From contig NZ_JAUSYC010000001.1 of the NCBI RefSeq assembly GCF_030816485.1, positions 4,216,001 to 4,280,000 on the forward strand: a DNA stretch of 64,000 bases. The letters run 5' to 3'. Under the pieces are notes generated by a model. It made no database searches and was not told the origin of the DNA. It worked only from the letters and a program-made list of their open reading frames with translations. The translations under genes were made by a program, and so were the position numbers. The stretch's first letter is position 1, and every line of letters starts with the position of its first letter. This DNA comes from Arthrobacter sp. B1I2 (GTDB lineage: Bacteria > Actinomycetota > Actinomycetes > Actinomycetales > Micrococcaceae). Of the stretch, positions 1 to 8,585 are shown one piece after another.

Positions 1-1
1 G

Positions 2-319
2 AAGAACTGGGGATTCCGCTTCCTGCGCACTGCGGGTTGGTCGGACCCGCTCGAGGTTTACGAAGCCGCATTCTCCGGAGTCGGGGACACCACGGAAGCC
101 TTCCAAGGAAACGCAGACACCGTCGCCTTTCGGTTTCTAGATCCGGAGAAACGCCGTGATGCAGCAGGCAGAGTGATCCCGCACGAGTTTGTGCTGTTTC
201 CGCCATTGTCTGCCAAGGTCAGCTCAGTAGATGACGGATTCCAACTAGTCTGGCCCCTCGTGAAGGATGACTTCGCCCGTTACTGGGAGCAACCCCAACC
301 GCGGACCAACGGTTCTTAA
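2..319 (+). CDS. Hypothetical protein, 5' end outside window
   Basis: The frame is open from the first bases and ends at TAA, giving the last 105 residues of a protein that begins upstream of the window. The composition looks like real coding sequence, with mixed hydrophobic and acidic stretches and a C-terminal part containing ARYWEQPQP. I recognise no family. It is the only candidate gene before the NUDIX gene, whose 3' end faces it, so the two are convergent with a gap of roughly 115 bases. Nothing can be said about function. Confidence 0.5.
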   Translation, partial: KNWGFRFLRTAGWSDPLEVYEAAFSGVGDTTEAFQGNADTVAFRFLDPEKRRDAAGRVIPHEFVLFPPLSAKVSSVDDGFQLVWPLVKDDFARYWEQPQPRTNGS

Positions 320-434
320 CAACCAGGATGGTCACCGCAGCATGACCAGCCAGGAATATAGTTCCATGCCGATGCGAGTCCAGATTTGTCGGCGCTTTGG
401 ACCCTGCTCCGAGACCGAAGCCGCGCCGGTGGAC

Positions 435-1106
435 CTACTTCCACGCCCTCCGCCACAACCGCGAAGGCCTCCCCCGCGTCCCGTCTGACATCTGGCCCGT
501 CCCGGCCAGCTTCGGCTCCATGAACCGCCGGAACGTGTCGCGCATCAGCGGCGCGCCAGCCACCACCTCGTGCAGCTCCCGCAGATCCTTCAACGTGAAC
601 GGTTCATCCAGCAGCGCCCCAGGATCCGGCGCCTCCGCATAGGCGGACCGCAGCCACTCCACCGCCTTGGCCACGATGTCCGCGTGCCCGTACGGCAGTC
701 CGGCGATGATTTCCGGTTCCTCATCCACGGAAGCCAGCCTAACGCCGTCGGACTTCAACGCCTCCTCCAAAGCCGCCAGCGGCACCACGTCCACGTGCGC
801 CACCGACAAAACCCACCCGCGGTCATCGCGCCCCGGCTCGTCGAACACCTGCAGCTGGCGCGGCACCCGCCCGGAGATCCCGGCCTTCTCCCGCAGGCAC
901 CGCAGCACCGCGTCCGCCAGGGTCTCGCGTTCGCGCAGGAACGTTCCCGGCAGGGCCCACTTTCTGTGCTGGTGGTCCTCCGCCCGGCGCACCAGCAGCA
1001 CGCAAACACTCCCCTCCGCAACGGTCAGAACCGCCGTATCCACCGCCACCGACGGCCGCGGGTAGTCGAGCAGGGACGGGCCCGGAGTGTTCTTGGAATC
1101 CTTCAC
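435..1106 (-). CDS. NrtR-like NUDIX-domain transcriptional regulator
   Basis: The 223-residue protein has a NUDIX fold in its first 140 residues and a C-terminal extension (about 150-223) of the kind that forms a winged helix in NrtR regulators. Known NrtR proteins sense ADP-ribose or related nucleotides and repress NAD-metabolism genes. The NUDIX box (residues 54-77) is degenerate: the usual REXXEEXG core reads RCLREKAG, so catalytic acidic positions are lost, which favours ligand sensing over hydrolysis. The gene is divergent from an ARPP-1-like gene and an ADP-ribosylglycohydrolase gene, which fits a regulator of ADP-ribose turnover. The GTG start is preceded almost directly by GGAGG, unusually close, so the start may lie further in. 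Confidence 0.8.
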   Translation of the reverse strand: MKDSKNTPGPSLLDYPRPSVAVDTAVLTVAEGSVCVLLVRRAEDHQHRKWALPGTFLRERETLADAVLRCLREKAGISGRVPRQLQVFDEPGRDDRGWVLSVAHVDVVPLAALEEALKSDGVRLASVDEEPEIIAGLPYGHADIVAKAVEWLRSAYAEAPDPGALLDEPFTLKDLRELHEVVAGAPLMRDTFRRFMEPKLAGTGQMSDGTRGRPSRLWRRAWK

Positions 1107-1126
1107 ACCTCCATTTATCGCAGTCT

Positions 1127-1170
1127 TGCGCTAAAGAAGCAACACGTGCATACTGAAACCAATTAGCGCA
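1127..1170. promoter_or_regulatory. Inverted repeat in NUDIX/ARPP divergent promoter region
   Basis: TGCGCTAA at 1127-1134 and its exact reverse complement TTAGCGCA at 1163-1170 lie in the divergent intergenic region, with start points 36 bases apart. That spacing suits two half-sites read from opposite strands, one facing each promoter. A role as operator for the neighbouring NrtR-like protein is inference. Confidence 0.4.
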
Positions 1171-1199
1171 GAAATGCGAAAAATCAACTGGAGGTTCCC

Positions 1200-2165
1200 A
1201 TGAGAGTCCCGCAGCTTCACGTCGGCGCCGGCAGCAGCCTCGGCCCGCTCAGCATCTTCCCTGTCTGGACCTCCGCACCGGGAAGCCTCGGCATCAGCAC
1301 CGGCACCCACGCAGACGTGGCCGTCACCGAGCTCGCCAGCGGCGCCCAGGTATCCCGCCTCACCGTCACCAACAACGGCCCGCACCCGGCACTGCTGCTG
1401 GAAGGCGAGCTGCTCGAAGGCGGGCAGCAGCACCGGACCTGCGCCCGCGACGTCGTCCTCGGGCCGGGTGAGACACGCGATATCGACACCTTCTGCGTCG
1501 AGGCCGGCCGCTGGGAAGCCGGGCAGAGCAACCACCGGCGGCAGGCACGCCGCGCCCCGCTGAACGTCTGGTCCGAGCTGGCCAACGGCCTGAACGGGCA
1601 ACGGGGAGGAAACCGGCAAGACCGCATCTGGGAACGGGTCCGCCGGTTCGACGCCGCCCGGGGCGCCTCCGCCACCAGTTCCCTCGTCCAGCACATGGAC
1701 TGGTTCAAGGACAACAAGGAGGAACGGAACCAGTTCAGCGCCGCGGACGCGCCCGCTCCGCTGGAGGGCCAGCGCGGCGTGGTGGTCGGCCTCGGCCGGC
1801 AGCCGCTGCTCCTGGAGGTCTTCGGCACCCACACCCTCTTCCGCCGCCACTACCGGCAGCTGATCGGGGCGGCACTGCTGGACCTCGAGCTCCTGCCACC
1901 CCAGGCGCTGGCCTCAGGACCGATGCCCGGCCAGTACGCCCGGGGCTTCGCCGCACACGTCCAGGCGATGGACTTCGGAACGTTCGACGGCGGCGCCGAA
2001 GCAGTGGAGGTACGGAACCACGGCTCCCTCCGGAGCCGCAACGTCTCCCGTGCAGCCGGGGCAGTCACCGCCGCCGGCATCGCCGTCGAACTCCCCCAGC
2101 GCCGCCCCCAGCTGGCCCACCTAACCGGCTGGAACACCCAACACCCCCTGATGGAGATGGCATGA
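1200..2165 (+). CDS. ARPP-1-like protein (DUF6569-type)
   Basis: This 321-residue protein begins at ATG after a clear GGAGG site. Its N-terminal third (ALLLEGELLEGG, then CARDVVLGPGETRDIDTFCVEAGRWE) matches my memory of ARPP-1, the ARG- and rhodanese/phosphatase-associated protein domain known from NAD- and ADP-ribose-linked operons. No enzymatic activity is established for the family as far as I know. Its stop overlaps the start of the glycohydrolase-phosphatase gene by four bases, so the two are almost certainly translated together. Context suggests a partner in removing or handling ADP-ribose. The family call is fairly sure; the biochemical role is unknown. Confidence 0.7.
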   Translation: MRVPQLHVGAGSSLGPLSIFPVWTSAPGSLGISTGTHADVAVTELASGAQVSRLTVTNNGPHPALLLEGELLEGGQQHRTCARDVVLGPGETRDIDTFCVEAGRWEAGQSNHRRQARRAPLNVWSELANGLNGQRGGNRQDRIWERVRRFDAARGASATSSLVQHMDWFKDNKEERNQFSAADAPAPLEGQRGVVVGLGRQPLLLEVFGTHTLFRRHYRQLIGAALLDLELLPPQALASGPMPGQYARGFAAHVQAMDFGTFDGGAEAVEVRNHGSLRSRNVSRAAGAVTAAGIAVELPQRRPQLAHLTGWNTQHPLMEMA

Positions 2166-3688
2166 AACTGAACCCCCTGCAGCATGACCGCGCGGCCGGC
2201 GTCCTCGTCGCTCTGGCCGCCGGCGACGCCCTCGGAGCCGGCTACGAGTTTGGCGCCCCGTTGCCGGACGGCGCCGAAGTCACCATGAAGGGCGGCGGAC
2301 CGTTCGGGTTCGCGCCGGCCGAGTGGACCGACGACACGTCCATGGCCATCCCGATCGCCGAGGCGCTGCTGGAGTCCGCGTCCGACGCCGGCCCCTCCTC
2401 CCCCGCGGCGCTTACCATGGTGGTCCGGGCCTGGTCGTCCTGGGCGGCGGAGGCGAAGGACGTTGGGGCGCAGACGAGCTCCGTCATCGCTGCCGCCCGG
2501 CGGTTGGCTGCGGCTGCCGGGCGGAAGGTCCAGGCCGAGGACTTCACTGCCGCGGCCGTGGAATTCCATGCCCGAACCGGCCGCAGCGCCGGCAACGGTT
2601 CGCTGATGCGCACCGCCCCGCTGGCCCTCGCCTACCTGGAGCGGGAGCCTTCCGAACTAGTGGTTGCCGCCGGGGTGATGAGCGCCCTGACCCACGCCGA
2701 CCCTGATGCGCAGGAGGCCTGCGGGCTGTGGTGCGTGGCGATCCGTCACGCGGTTCTCAACGGGCAGCTCGATGTCCGGGTGGGCCTGCCGCTGCTGCCC
2801 GACGAGCGGGCTTCGATCTGGCTGGAGCGGATCGAAACGGCCGAGCGGTCCCGGCCCCGGGACTTTACCCGCAACGGCTGGGTGGTTGAGGCGTTCCAAG
2901 GCGCTTGGAGTGCCATCCATTACGCGGGCCTTTCAGCATCAGGCCCGGCCCATCTTCGGGAGTCGCTGGAGGAGGCCGTGCGCGGCGGACGCGACACCGA
3001 TACTGTCGCCGCCATCGCCGGTGGCCTGCTGGGAGCTGCTTACGGCTTCACCGCTGTACCGTTCGAGTGGCGGCAGCGCCTTCATGGCTGGCCGGGACTG
3101 CGCGCCCGCGACCTGATGATGCTGGGCATGGAACTGGGCCGGGGCGAAGGCCGGCGGACTGCGTCCTGGCCGCGGGCCGAACGTCAGGACTACAGCATGT
3201 GGGGCCGAACCGATGCGCTGGTCCAGCACCCGCACGACGACGGTGTGTGGCTGGGCGGCGTCGGCTCAGTCCAGCGGGTGGCTGAGTTGGGGATCGATGC
3301 CGTGGTGTCGCTCTGTCGGCTGGGCACACTGGATGTACCGGGCATATCTTCTGAAGACCACGCGACTTTTTGGGTCGTCGACTCTCCTGTTGAGGACGAC
3401 AACGCACACGCCGCTTTTGTCCTTCAGGAGGCGGCAGCCGCCGTCGAACGCTACCGGGCAGAGGGCAAAACAGTACTGCTGCACTGTGTCCGGGCGGAGT
3501 CCCGAACACCTACTGTGGCCGCTCTGTATGGTGCCCGCGTTGCTGGAATTTCTCCGCTGAAGGCTCTGGAGGATGTGCGGCGGGCACTGCCCAATGCGCA
3601 GCCAAATCCTCTCTTCGCGAGGATGCTGGAGGATGAAAGTCAGAGGTCAAGTCACAAAGGGCGACCATTCGGAGCGTTTGACAACTAA
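2162..3688 (+). CDS. ADP-ribosylglycohydrolase fused to dual-specificity phosphatase domain
   Basis: Residues 1 to about 335 form an ADP-ribosylglycohydrolase (DraG/ARG fold): the metal-binding WTDDTSMA motif is at 55-62 and the second signature GGRDTDTVAAIAGG at about 275-288. Residues 350-490 form a cysteine-phosphatase domain with the CX5R loop HCVRAESR (Cys442, Arg448) and a possible general acid at Asp407. The first domain would remove ADP-ribose from proteins or nucleic acid. The second may act on phosphate released on ADP-ribose 1''-phosphate or a related product. This fusion with ARPP-1 and an NrtR-like regulator is a recognised NAD-linked gene association. The start ATG overlaps the previous stop (ATGA). 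Confidence 0.88.
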   Translation: MKLNPLQHDRAAGVLVALAAGDALGAGYEFGAPLPDGAEVTMKGGGPFGFAPAEWTDDTSMAIPIAEALLESASDAGPSSPAALTMVVRAWSSWAAEAKDVGAQTSSVIAAARRLAAAAGRKVQAEDFTAAAVEFHARTGRSAGNGSLMRTAPLALAYLEREPSELVVAAGVMSALTHADPDAQEACGLWCVAIRHAVLNGQLDVRVGLPLLPDERASIWLERIETAERSRPRDFTRNGWVVEAFQGAWSAIHYAGLSASGPAHLRESLEEAVRGGRDTDTVAAIAGGLLGAAYGFTAVPFEWRQRLHGWPGLRARDLMMLGMELGRGEGRRTASWPRAERQDYSMWGRTDALVQHPHDDGVWLGGVGSVQRVAELGIDAVVSLCRLGTLDVPGISSEDHATFWVVDSPVEDDNAHAAFVLQEAAAAVERYRAEGKTVLLHCVRAESRTPTVAALYGARVAGISPLKALEDVRRALPNAQPNPLFARMLEDESQRSSHKGRPFGAFDN

Positions 3689-3737
3689 AGTCCTTATCTG
3701 CTGGTAAGAATGACTTGGTATCACTGGGGATGCTCGT

Positions 3738-5255
3738 TTGCATTCGAATGGGGAGAGTCTGCAGTTGGGGGAAAAAGAGTCCGTGCCTCGTGCACGTGTG
3801 CTTAATAAAGACCAGATTCTGAGCCGGGCCGTGAAGGCCTATCAAGCGGGTGACCCGCTTCAGCGCATTGCGGCCGATGCCGGCATGAGAACTTACGAGA
3901 TGCTGCGCCTGCTCAGCACGCGGGTAGCTGATCTGAGCGAGCAGCAGCGGTCCGAAGCTCTCCGCAAGCGGTGCGCTGCAACTGCTGAGGTTCTGCGAAA
4001 GGATGCTCACCGGGTCGTCCATCTTTTAGACGCTGGAATTGAAAGCTCTGATATTCCAAGAATTCTGGCCGCACTCGGGGCCATGATCGACGTCGATATT
4101 GCTGCAGAGCTGTTGAAGAGCCCTGAAGTCTTGAAGCACTCAGAACGTACAGCACCCCGCGCTTTTGTGACTGACAAAATGGGACTGCTGTTCGTGACCG
4201 GGTATCAACGCGGTGTGGAACCGGACTACCGACTGGTATTGGGCAAGGACCCTCTGCCAAGTATGCAGAACTATCGGATCCTCCTGGCCGAGCATCTGTC
4301 GCGGCCGCAGATCGGCCAAGTCATCGCTGTCATAGAGACGACTGCTGAAGCAATTAGTAAGGGCGACAATGTTGGAATTTCTTACGCCGAGTATGGAGCG
4401 CTCCGGGAAGCGGCAGCCCTTGAAATGGGTATCGACCCAAGTTCACCGTTTCCACCCCCCGCCGAACGGATTCGCGATCGCACGGAGGGAAGGTCTTGGC
4501 ACTTAGCGCTGGAATCCGTGGGACTGCAATTTCCGGCCGTACAGGGCGGATATTCATCGTCGGACCATGAAGATGCCTCGCAGTCCTACCGCGCGACGGA
4601 GTGTCTCTTTGGATCTCCGAAAGATGTAGCTAGTTATGACAGCTGGATGATCGCCGAACTAGCCATGGGTCGGGATCGCCCCTCTGCGGTGGCCATCGGA
4701 CGGCACTACGGGGCTTGGGAGTCTGTGATCGGCGCCTACGTTCCGTTGGAAGAAGATGAGCTCCGCGGGATCGTCAGTCATTTGAGAACCGAAGCTGCCG
4801 CAGACTACGCGTGGGCACGAGCTGCAGAACTCATCAGTGAAGTGCTCCGAACGATGCCGTGGAACTCGTTCCTCAGCATCCAATATGGGGCGGGCGCGGA
4901 TGGCGGGCCTCAGCCGTACGCCCAGATCACCCCCGGGCCCGACGGGGCGTGGTGCGAGATCGTCTCCGAGGAATTCCTGCAGCCGGACGACTGGCCGATT
5001 TATCCCGAGCGACTGCTGCAAAACGGATGGTCGAAACCTGATGCGGCGGTCCCCAACTGGTTCAGGGAAGGCGTTGCGTTAGAAGATGCGGGGCACGTCA
5101 CTCTTGAGGGCCTCAGAGACGGCCGGTCTTGTTATGAAGCTGACGAACTTCGATGGCACACCGGGAGTTTCCCATCCGAAAGCAACCCAGACGGCGGAGT
5201 CACAGTTGAAGACGTCCTGAAAGGCTCTGTGCAAACGCTCCGCAATGCCAGCTGA
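3738..5255 (+). CDS. HTH protein with C-terminal TY-Chap/YbjN-like domain
   Basis: The 505-residue protein starts with an HTH-like segment (about residues 25-60, AYQAGDPLQRIAADAGM). A middle region of about 300 residues follows that I do not recognise. The C-terminal segment (FLQPDDWPIYPERLLQNGWSK... NWF) resembles the TY-Chap domain, a YbjN/type-III-chaperone-like fold found in conflict and signalling genes. I show TTG at 3738; a GTG at 3783 with an upstream G-rich stretch is an alternative that would remove 15 residues. It is the first gene of the nine-gene cluster and lies 49 bases after the glycohydrolase gene. Binding of DNA or of partner proteins is inference. Confidence 0.6.
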   Translation: MHSNGESLQLGEKESVPRARVLNKDQILSRAVKAYQAGDPLQRIAADAGMRTYEMLRLLSTRVADLSEQQRSEALRKRCAATAEVLRKDAHRVVHLLDAGIESSDIPRILAALGAMIDVDIAAELLKSPEVLKHSERTAPRAFVTDKMGLLFVTGYQRGVEPDYRLVLGKDPLPSMQNYRILLAEHLSRPQIGQVIAVIETTAEAISKGDNVGISYAEYGALREAAALEMGIDPSSPFPPPAERIRDRTEGRSWHLALESVGLQFPAVQGGYSSSDHEDASQSYRATECLFGSPKDVASYDSWMIAELAMGRDRPSAVAIGRHYGAWESVIGAYVPLEEDELRGIVSHLRTEAAADYAWARAAELISEVLRTMPWNSFLSIQYGAGADGGPQPYAQITPGPDGAWCEIVSEEFLQPDDWPIYPERLLQNGWSKPDAAVPNWFREGVALEDAGHVTLEGLRDGRSCYEADELRWHTGSFPSESNPDGGVTVEDVLKGSVQTLRNAS

Positions 5256-5282
5256 ATTCCCATTTGAGTAGTTAGGACCAAC

Positions 5283-5936
5283 ATGACACTCCCCTCGATT
5301 CTCACCGAAGGCAATGAAGAAGAAGCGGCCCGTCTTCTGAGCGCCTACTATCGGCGTACAGCAGATGGCCTGCCCGCCTACACCGGCAGCTATTTCAATT
5401 CGTGGGCTGGCGGGGGAAACTCGGCCACCAGTGCAAACGTGATCACCGCGGACGACCTGATAGCCGTCTCATTTCTGGCGGTTGACATATCGGGCGAAGC
5501 TGCCATTGGCATCCTGGACACCCATCGAGAGAAAATTTCGCGTCTCCTAGCGAAAATTCCTGCCGACCGAGACCTGGCGGAGATACGTCCCGGCGAATTT
5601 GCAGATACCTTCGGCCCGGACAGCCCCGCGACTCAACTGTGGCATGTCCTTCGCGGCCGCGATACCGGCAGATGGGGCGTGGGAGAAACAAAGACCAGCA
5701 AGATTATGGCTCGTAAACGTCCGCGGCTGGTCCCGATCTACGACTCAGTGGTCGGACCGCTAATGGGCCTCAATGAGAATTCGATAGGCCAGTGGTCCAC
5801 CTGGCACAGCGCTTTCCTGGAGGATCCCGGGCTCGCCCGACGTTTGGCAACAATCAGGCAGATTTCCGGGGTCGAAGATCCCATCTCAGACATCAGAGTC
5901 ATGGACATCGTCCTGTGGATGCACGGAAAGCAATAA
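5283..5936 (+). CDS. DUF6308-like protein
   Basis: The 217-residue protein carries features I associate with DUF6308: the N-terminal YTGSYFNSWAGGG stretch, ITADDLIAVSFL, a central VGETKTSKIMARKRPRL helix-hairpin-like element (about 137-153), and a short C-terminal helix. The family has no established function. The basic segment KTSKIMARKRPR suggests nucleic-acid contact, but that is inference. It starts at ATG 27 bases after the HTH/TY-Chap gene and is followed 46 bases later by the UDG-like gene, so it is probably cotranscribed with the cluster. Confidence 0.65.
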   Translation: MTLPSILTEGNEEEAARLLSAYYRRTADGLPAYTGSYFNSWAGGGNSATSANVITADDLIAVSFLAVDISGEAAIGILDTHREKISRLLAKIPADRDLAEIRPGEFADTFGPDSPATQLWHVLRGRDTGRWGVGETKTSKIMARKRPRLVPIYDSVVGPLMGLNENSIGQWSTWHSAFLEDPGLARRLATIRQISGVEDPISDIRVMDIVLWMHGKQ

Positions 5937-5982
5937 CCACACAGGACCAACTAAATTTCCAGCACAGGAACTCGGAGCCAAC

Positions 5983-6837
5983 ATGCCCCTTTACCTCGAC
6001 GAACTCGCTCTGAGCGTCGCCCGTTGCAGTGAGTTGGTCCGTGCCGACCACGTGACTGAAGAGGGCCGAGGTCACCCATGCCGGAAGATCGTGGAGTCGC
6101 AGGATGCGTTTGCTGGCCCTTTTCAAGTGCCTGAAGCATGGGCCGGCAACCTGGCCTCGGCCCGCATCGTGTTCCTGTCCTCGAACCCTGCCATCAGTGT
6201 GGGCAATCCAGCCGCCAGATGGCGCGCCAAGCGCGTAGCCGAGAAGTACCCTACCGTGGACTGGCATGATGCCGACATCGCGGATTTCATGATCAACCGC
6301 TTCGACCCGGAACACGGATGGGTCCTCAACCGCCGGCACCGAAAAGTGGAAACAGTAGACGGTCCGACGTGGGGCACTCCCGAGCCGTACTGGGGCTGGG
6401 TAGAGCAGCAGACTTACGCACTGCTCGGTTCCGGAACACCGTGGTACGAGCAGGCTGTGATGACGGAGGTGGTCCACTGCAAGTCCAACGGCGAGGAGGG
6501 CGTCGCCCAGGCTTCACAACTCTGCGCGCAGAAACATATGGACCGCATTCTCGCTGCGTCACCGGCAGGGCTTGTTGTGGTCGTTGGAAGCAAAGCCGCG
6601 CAGACACTCAAGCTTGCCTATCCTGCCGCCTTCCGGCAGCGGCCATTGTTTGGGAAGTACACGGAGCACGGTGTGCCGGACGAACAGCAGAACCTCTTCC
6701 AGATGGTGCTCGGCGGCAAGAGCCGGCTTATCTGTTTCCTGAAGCATCCCAGCGCACATGGTGCCCAGGCTTCGTTTGCGTCAAGTTACCCGGAAGTGCT
6801 CGACCGGCTGCGACTGGCTGCCATGGGAACACTTTGA
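5983..6837 (+). CDS. Uracil-DNA-glycosylase-superfamily-like protein
   Basis: The 284-residue protein has a strand ARIVFLSSNPAISVGNP (about 60-76), in the place of the substrate loop of uracil-DNA glycosylases. A second block follows, VVHCKSNGEEG... CAQKHMDRILAASPAGLVVVVGSKAAQTL (about 163-209). That second block matches the family 4/5 pattern in which a Cys-containing region and an IxPxVVVxLGxxA strand follow one another. A KHPSAHG motif near residue 249 sits where the family has its catalytic-histidine loop. It may act on modified bases or merely bind DNA. The next gene starts at a TTG within its stop region (TTGA overlap), tying it to the NERD-helicase. Confidence 0.6.
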   Translation: MPLYLDELALSVARCSELVRADHVTEEGRGHPCRKIVESQDAFAGPFQVPEAWAGNLASARIVFLSSNPAISVGNPAARWRAKRVAEKYPTVDWHDADIADFMINRFDPEHGWVLNRRHRKVETVDGPTWGTPEPYWGWVEQQTYALLGSGTPWYEQAVMTEVVHCKSNGEEGVAQASQLCAQKHMDRILAASPAGLVVVVGSKAAQTLKLAYPAAFRQRPLFGKYTEHGVPDEQQNLFQMVLGGKSRLICFLKHPSAHGAQASFASSYPEVLDRLRLAAMGTL

Positions 6838-8519
6838 GGTGCATTCCGGAAGAACCGGAGTTCGGCGACGGACAGCTGGCGGAAAAAGCCGTATGGACTG
6901 CTCTCAGGAACAGCCTCCCGGACGACGTCGTCCTGGCCCATTCCGTCCACGTCCGCGACGGCCGCAACGAGTACGAGATCGACTTATTGGTCCTTTGGCC
7001 GAATGTGGGCATGGCCGCGATCGAGGTCAAGGGCGGTCAGGTGAGCATCGCAGACGGGCAGTGGTATCAGTCGGACCGCAACCAGAAGCGAAAGATCCAA
7101 AGCCCCGTGGCGCAGTCCCAGAGTTCCTTGCACGCGCTCAAGAACTGGCTGGAAAACGAACTTGGGTCCCGTGTGAGCAGCCGCTGCGTCTACATGGTCA
7201 GCCTGCCGTACACCGACGTGCCAAGCGACTGGACCATGGCCGGGTGCCCACGGTCACTCATCCTTGACCAGGCCGACAGCAAGTCCCCGGCCGAGCTAGT
7301 CCGCCAAGCCATCGAAAATGAAGGAGGCGGCGCCTCCCCGCTGGCCCCGGCTTTCCTGGACCGCATCGTCCGCAAGCTGGGCGGAGACCTGGACACCGCC
7401 GTCGTACCTTCCACCACCTCCCAGGAGGACGAAGCAGCACAGGACCACCTCACCGAGCGCCAGTCCGTACTGCTCCAGGCGACCCGGTCACTCCCCCGGA
7501 TCCGCTTCACCGGCGGCGCCGGCAGCGGAAAGACGTGGCTCGCCGTCGAAAAGGCCCGCATACTCAGCAAACAGGGCAAACGCGTTGGCCTCTTCTGCTA
7601 CAACAAAGGCCTGGGGCAATACCTTCAGGACCGGGTGGCGACGTGGCGCCAGGCGAGGCCGGTGTTCACGGGCGAGTTCCACGAATACGTGCGCGGGCTC
7701 GGCGTACCGGACGGTACAGGGCAGGAGTACTTCGACGTCGAAATGCCCCGCCTCCTCAAGGAACTGGCAGCCGAAATGCACCCGCACGAGCGGCTGGACG
7801 CTGTCATTGTCGATGAGGCACAGGACTTCGCGCCCCTGTGGTGGGACGCGCTTCTCGCGTGCACAACCGACCCGGACGCGGGTGAGGTGTACGCCTTTAT
7901 GGACGACCGGCAAGACGTCTACCAACGCTGGGGAGGCGCGACGGCGGACCTCACCGCCGGCCCGACGGCCACTTTCGTGCCCATCCACATCGACGACAAC
8001 CTCCGCAACACCCGCAAGATCGCCGAGTCCTTCCGACCCTTCGCCGGCGAGCACTTCACACCACGGGGCAGCACTGGCCTGCCCGTACGGTTTGTGGACT
8101 GCCCCACGGAGGACGCGCTCGACGTGGCCGGAGACTGTATGGAGGCGCTGATCGAGGAAGGTTGGGCGAACAACCAGATCGCGCTCCTCACCACCAAGGA
8201 CCGGCACCCCATCCACTTGGACTATTACGAGCGCGGTGCCACAGAGGAATACTGGCGCGAGTTCCACGCCAACGAAGCGGAGTTCTACGGCCACGTCTTG
8301 GGCTTCAAGGGCTTGGAACGTTCCGTGGTTGTTCTTTGCGTCAACGGCTTCAAGGACATGAGCCGGGCCCCGGAACAGCTGTACGTCGGGCTGTCCCGCG
8401 CGCGGAGCCTGCTGGTGGTTGTGGGTGATTCCGGGCTGCTGGAGGAGGCAGGCGGGCGGGAACTGAAGCTCGCGCTGGCGCGCACCCAGGCATGGAAACC
8501 GGTGCTCGGAGAGGGGTAG
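6834..8519 (+). CDS. NERD nuclease-domain SF1 helicase
   Basis: I place the start at TTG 6834, overlapping the previous stop by four bases. From there the protein opens with RCIPEEPEF, the usual beginning of NERD-helicase proteins; a longer reading would run through the UDG-like gene in another frame. The product is 561 residues. The NERD domain (about 1-130) carries E47/D50 and the EVK motif at 64-66, a nuclease-like active site. A UvrD-like helicase core follows, with Walker A GGAGSGKT at 227-234, Walker B VDEAQD at 326-331, and the C-terminal LYVGLSRARSLLVVVGD motif near 516-532. It is expected to unwind and possibly cut DNA in the cytoplasm. Helicases of this type are common in defence islands. 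Confidence 0.88.
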   Translation: MRCIPEEPEFGDGQLAEKAVWTALRNSLPDDVVLAHSVHVRDGRNEYEIDLLVLWPNVGMAAIEVKGGQVSIADGQWYQSDRNQKRKIQSPVAQSQSSLHALKNWLENELGSRVSSRCVYMVSLPYTDVPSDWTMAGCPRSLILDQADSKSPAELVRQAIENEGGGASPLAPAFLDRIVRKLGGDLDTAVVPSTTSQEDEAAQDHLTERQSVLLQATRSLPRIRFTGGAGSGKTWLAVEKARILSKQGKRVGLFCYNKGLGQYLQDRVATWRQARPVFTGEFHEYVRGLGVPDGTGQEYFDVEMPRLLKELAAEMHPHERLDAVIVDEAQDFAPLWWDALLACTTDPDAGEVYAFMDDRQDVYQRWGGATADLTAGPTATFVPIHIDDNLRNTRKIAESFRPFAGEHFTPRGSTGLPVRFVDCPTEDALDVAGDCMEALIEEGWANNQIALLTTKDRHPIHLDYYERGATEEYWREFHANEAEFYGHVLGFKGLERSVVVLCVNGFKDMSRAPEQLYVGLSRARSLLVVVGDSGLLEEAGGRELKLALARTQAWKPVLGEG

Positions 8520-8585
8520 CGGCGCTGCCCACCTTAATTGTCAGTGCCTCGCCATACTCTTCAGGCACCAGATCAGAACCGTCCA

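Noticed and set aside
6318..6833. N-terminal extension of the NERD-helicase to 733 residues
   Set aside because: It would run through the UDG-like gene in another frame; the family start motif RCIPEEPEF begins at TTG 6834.
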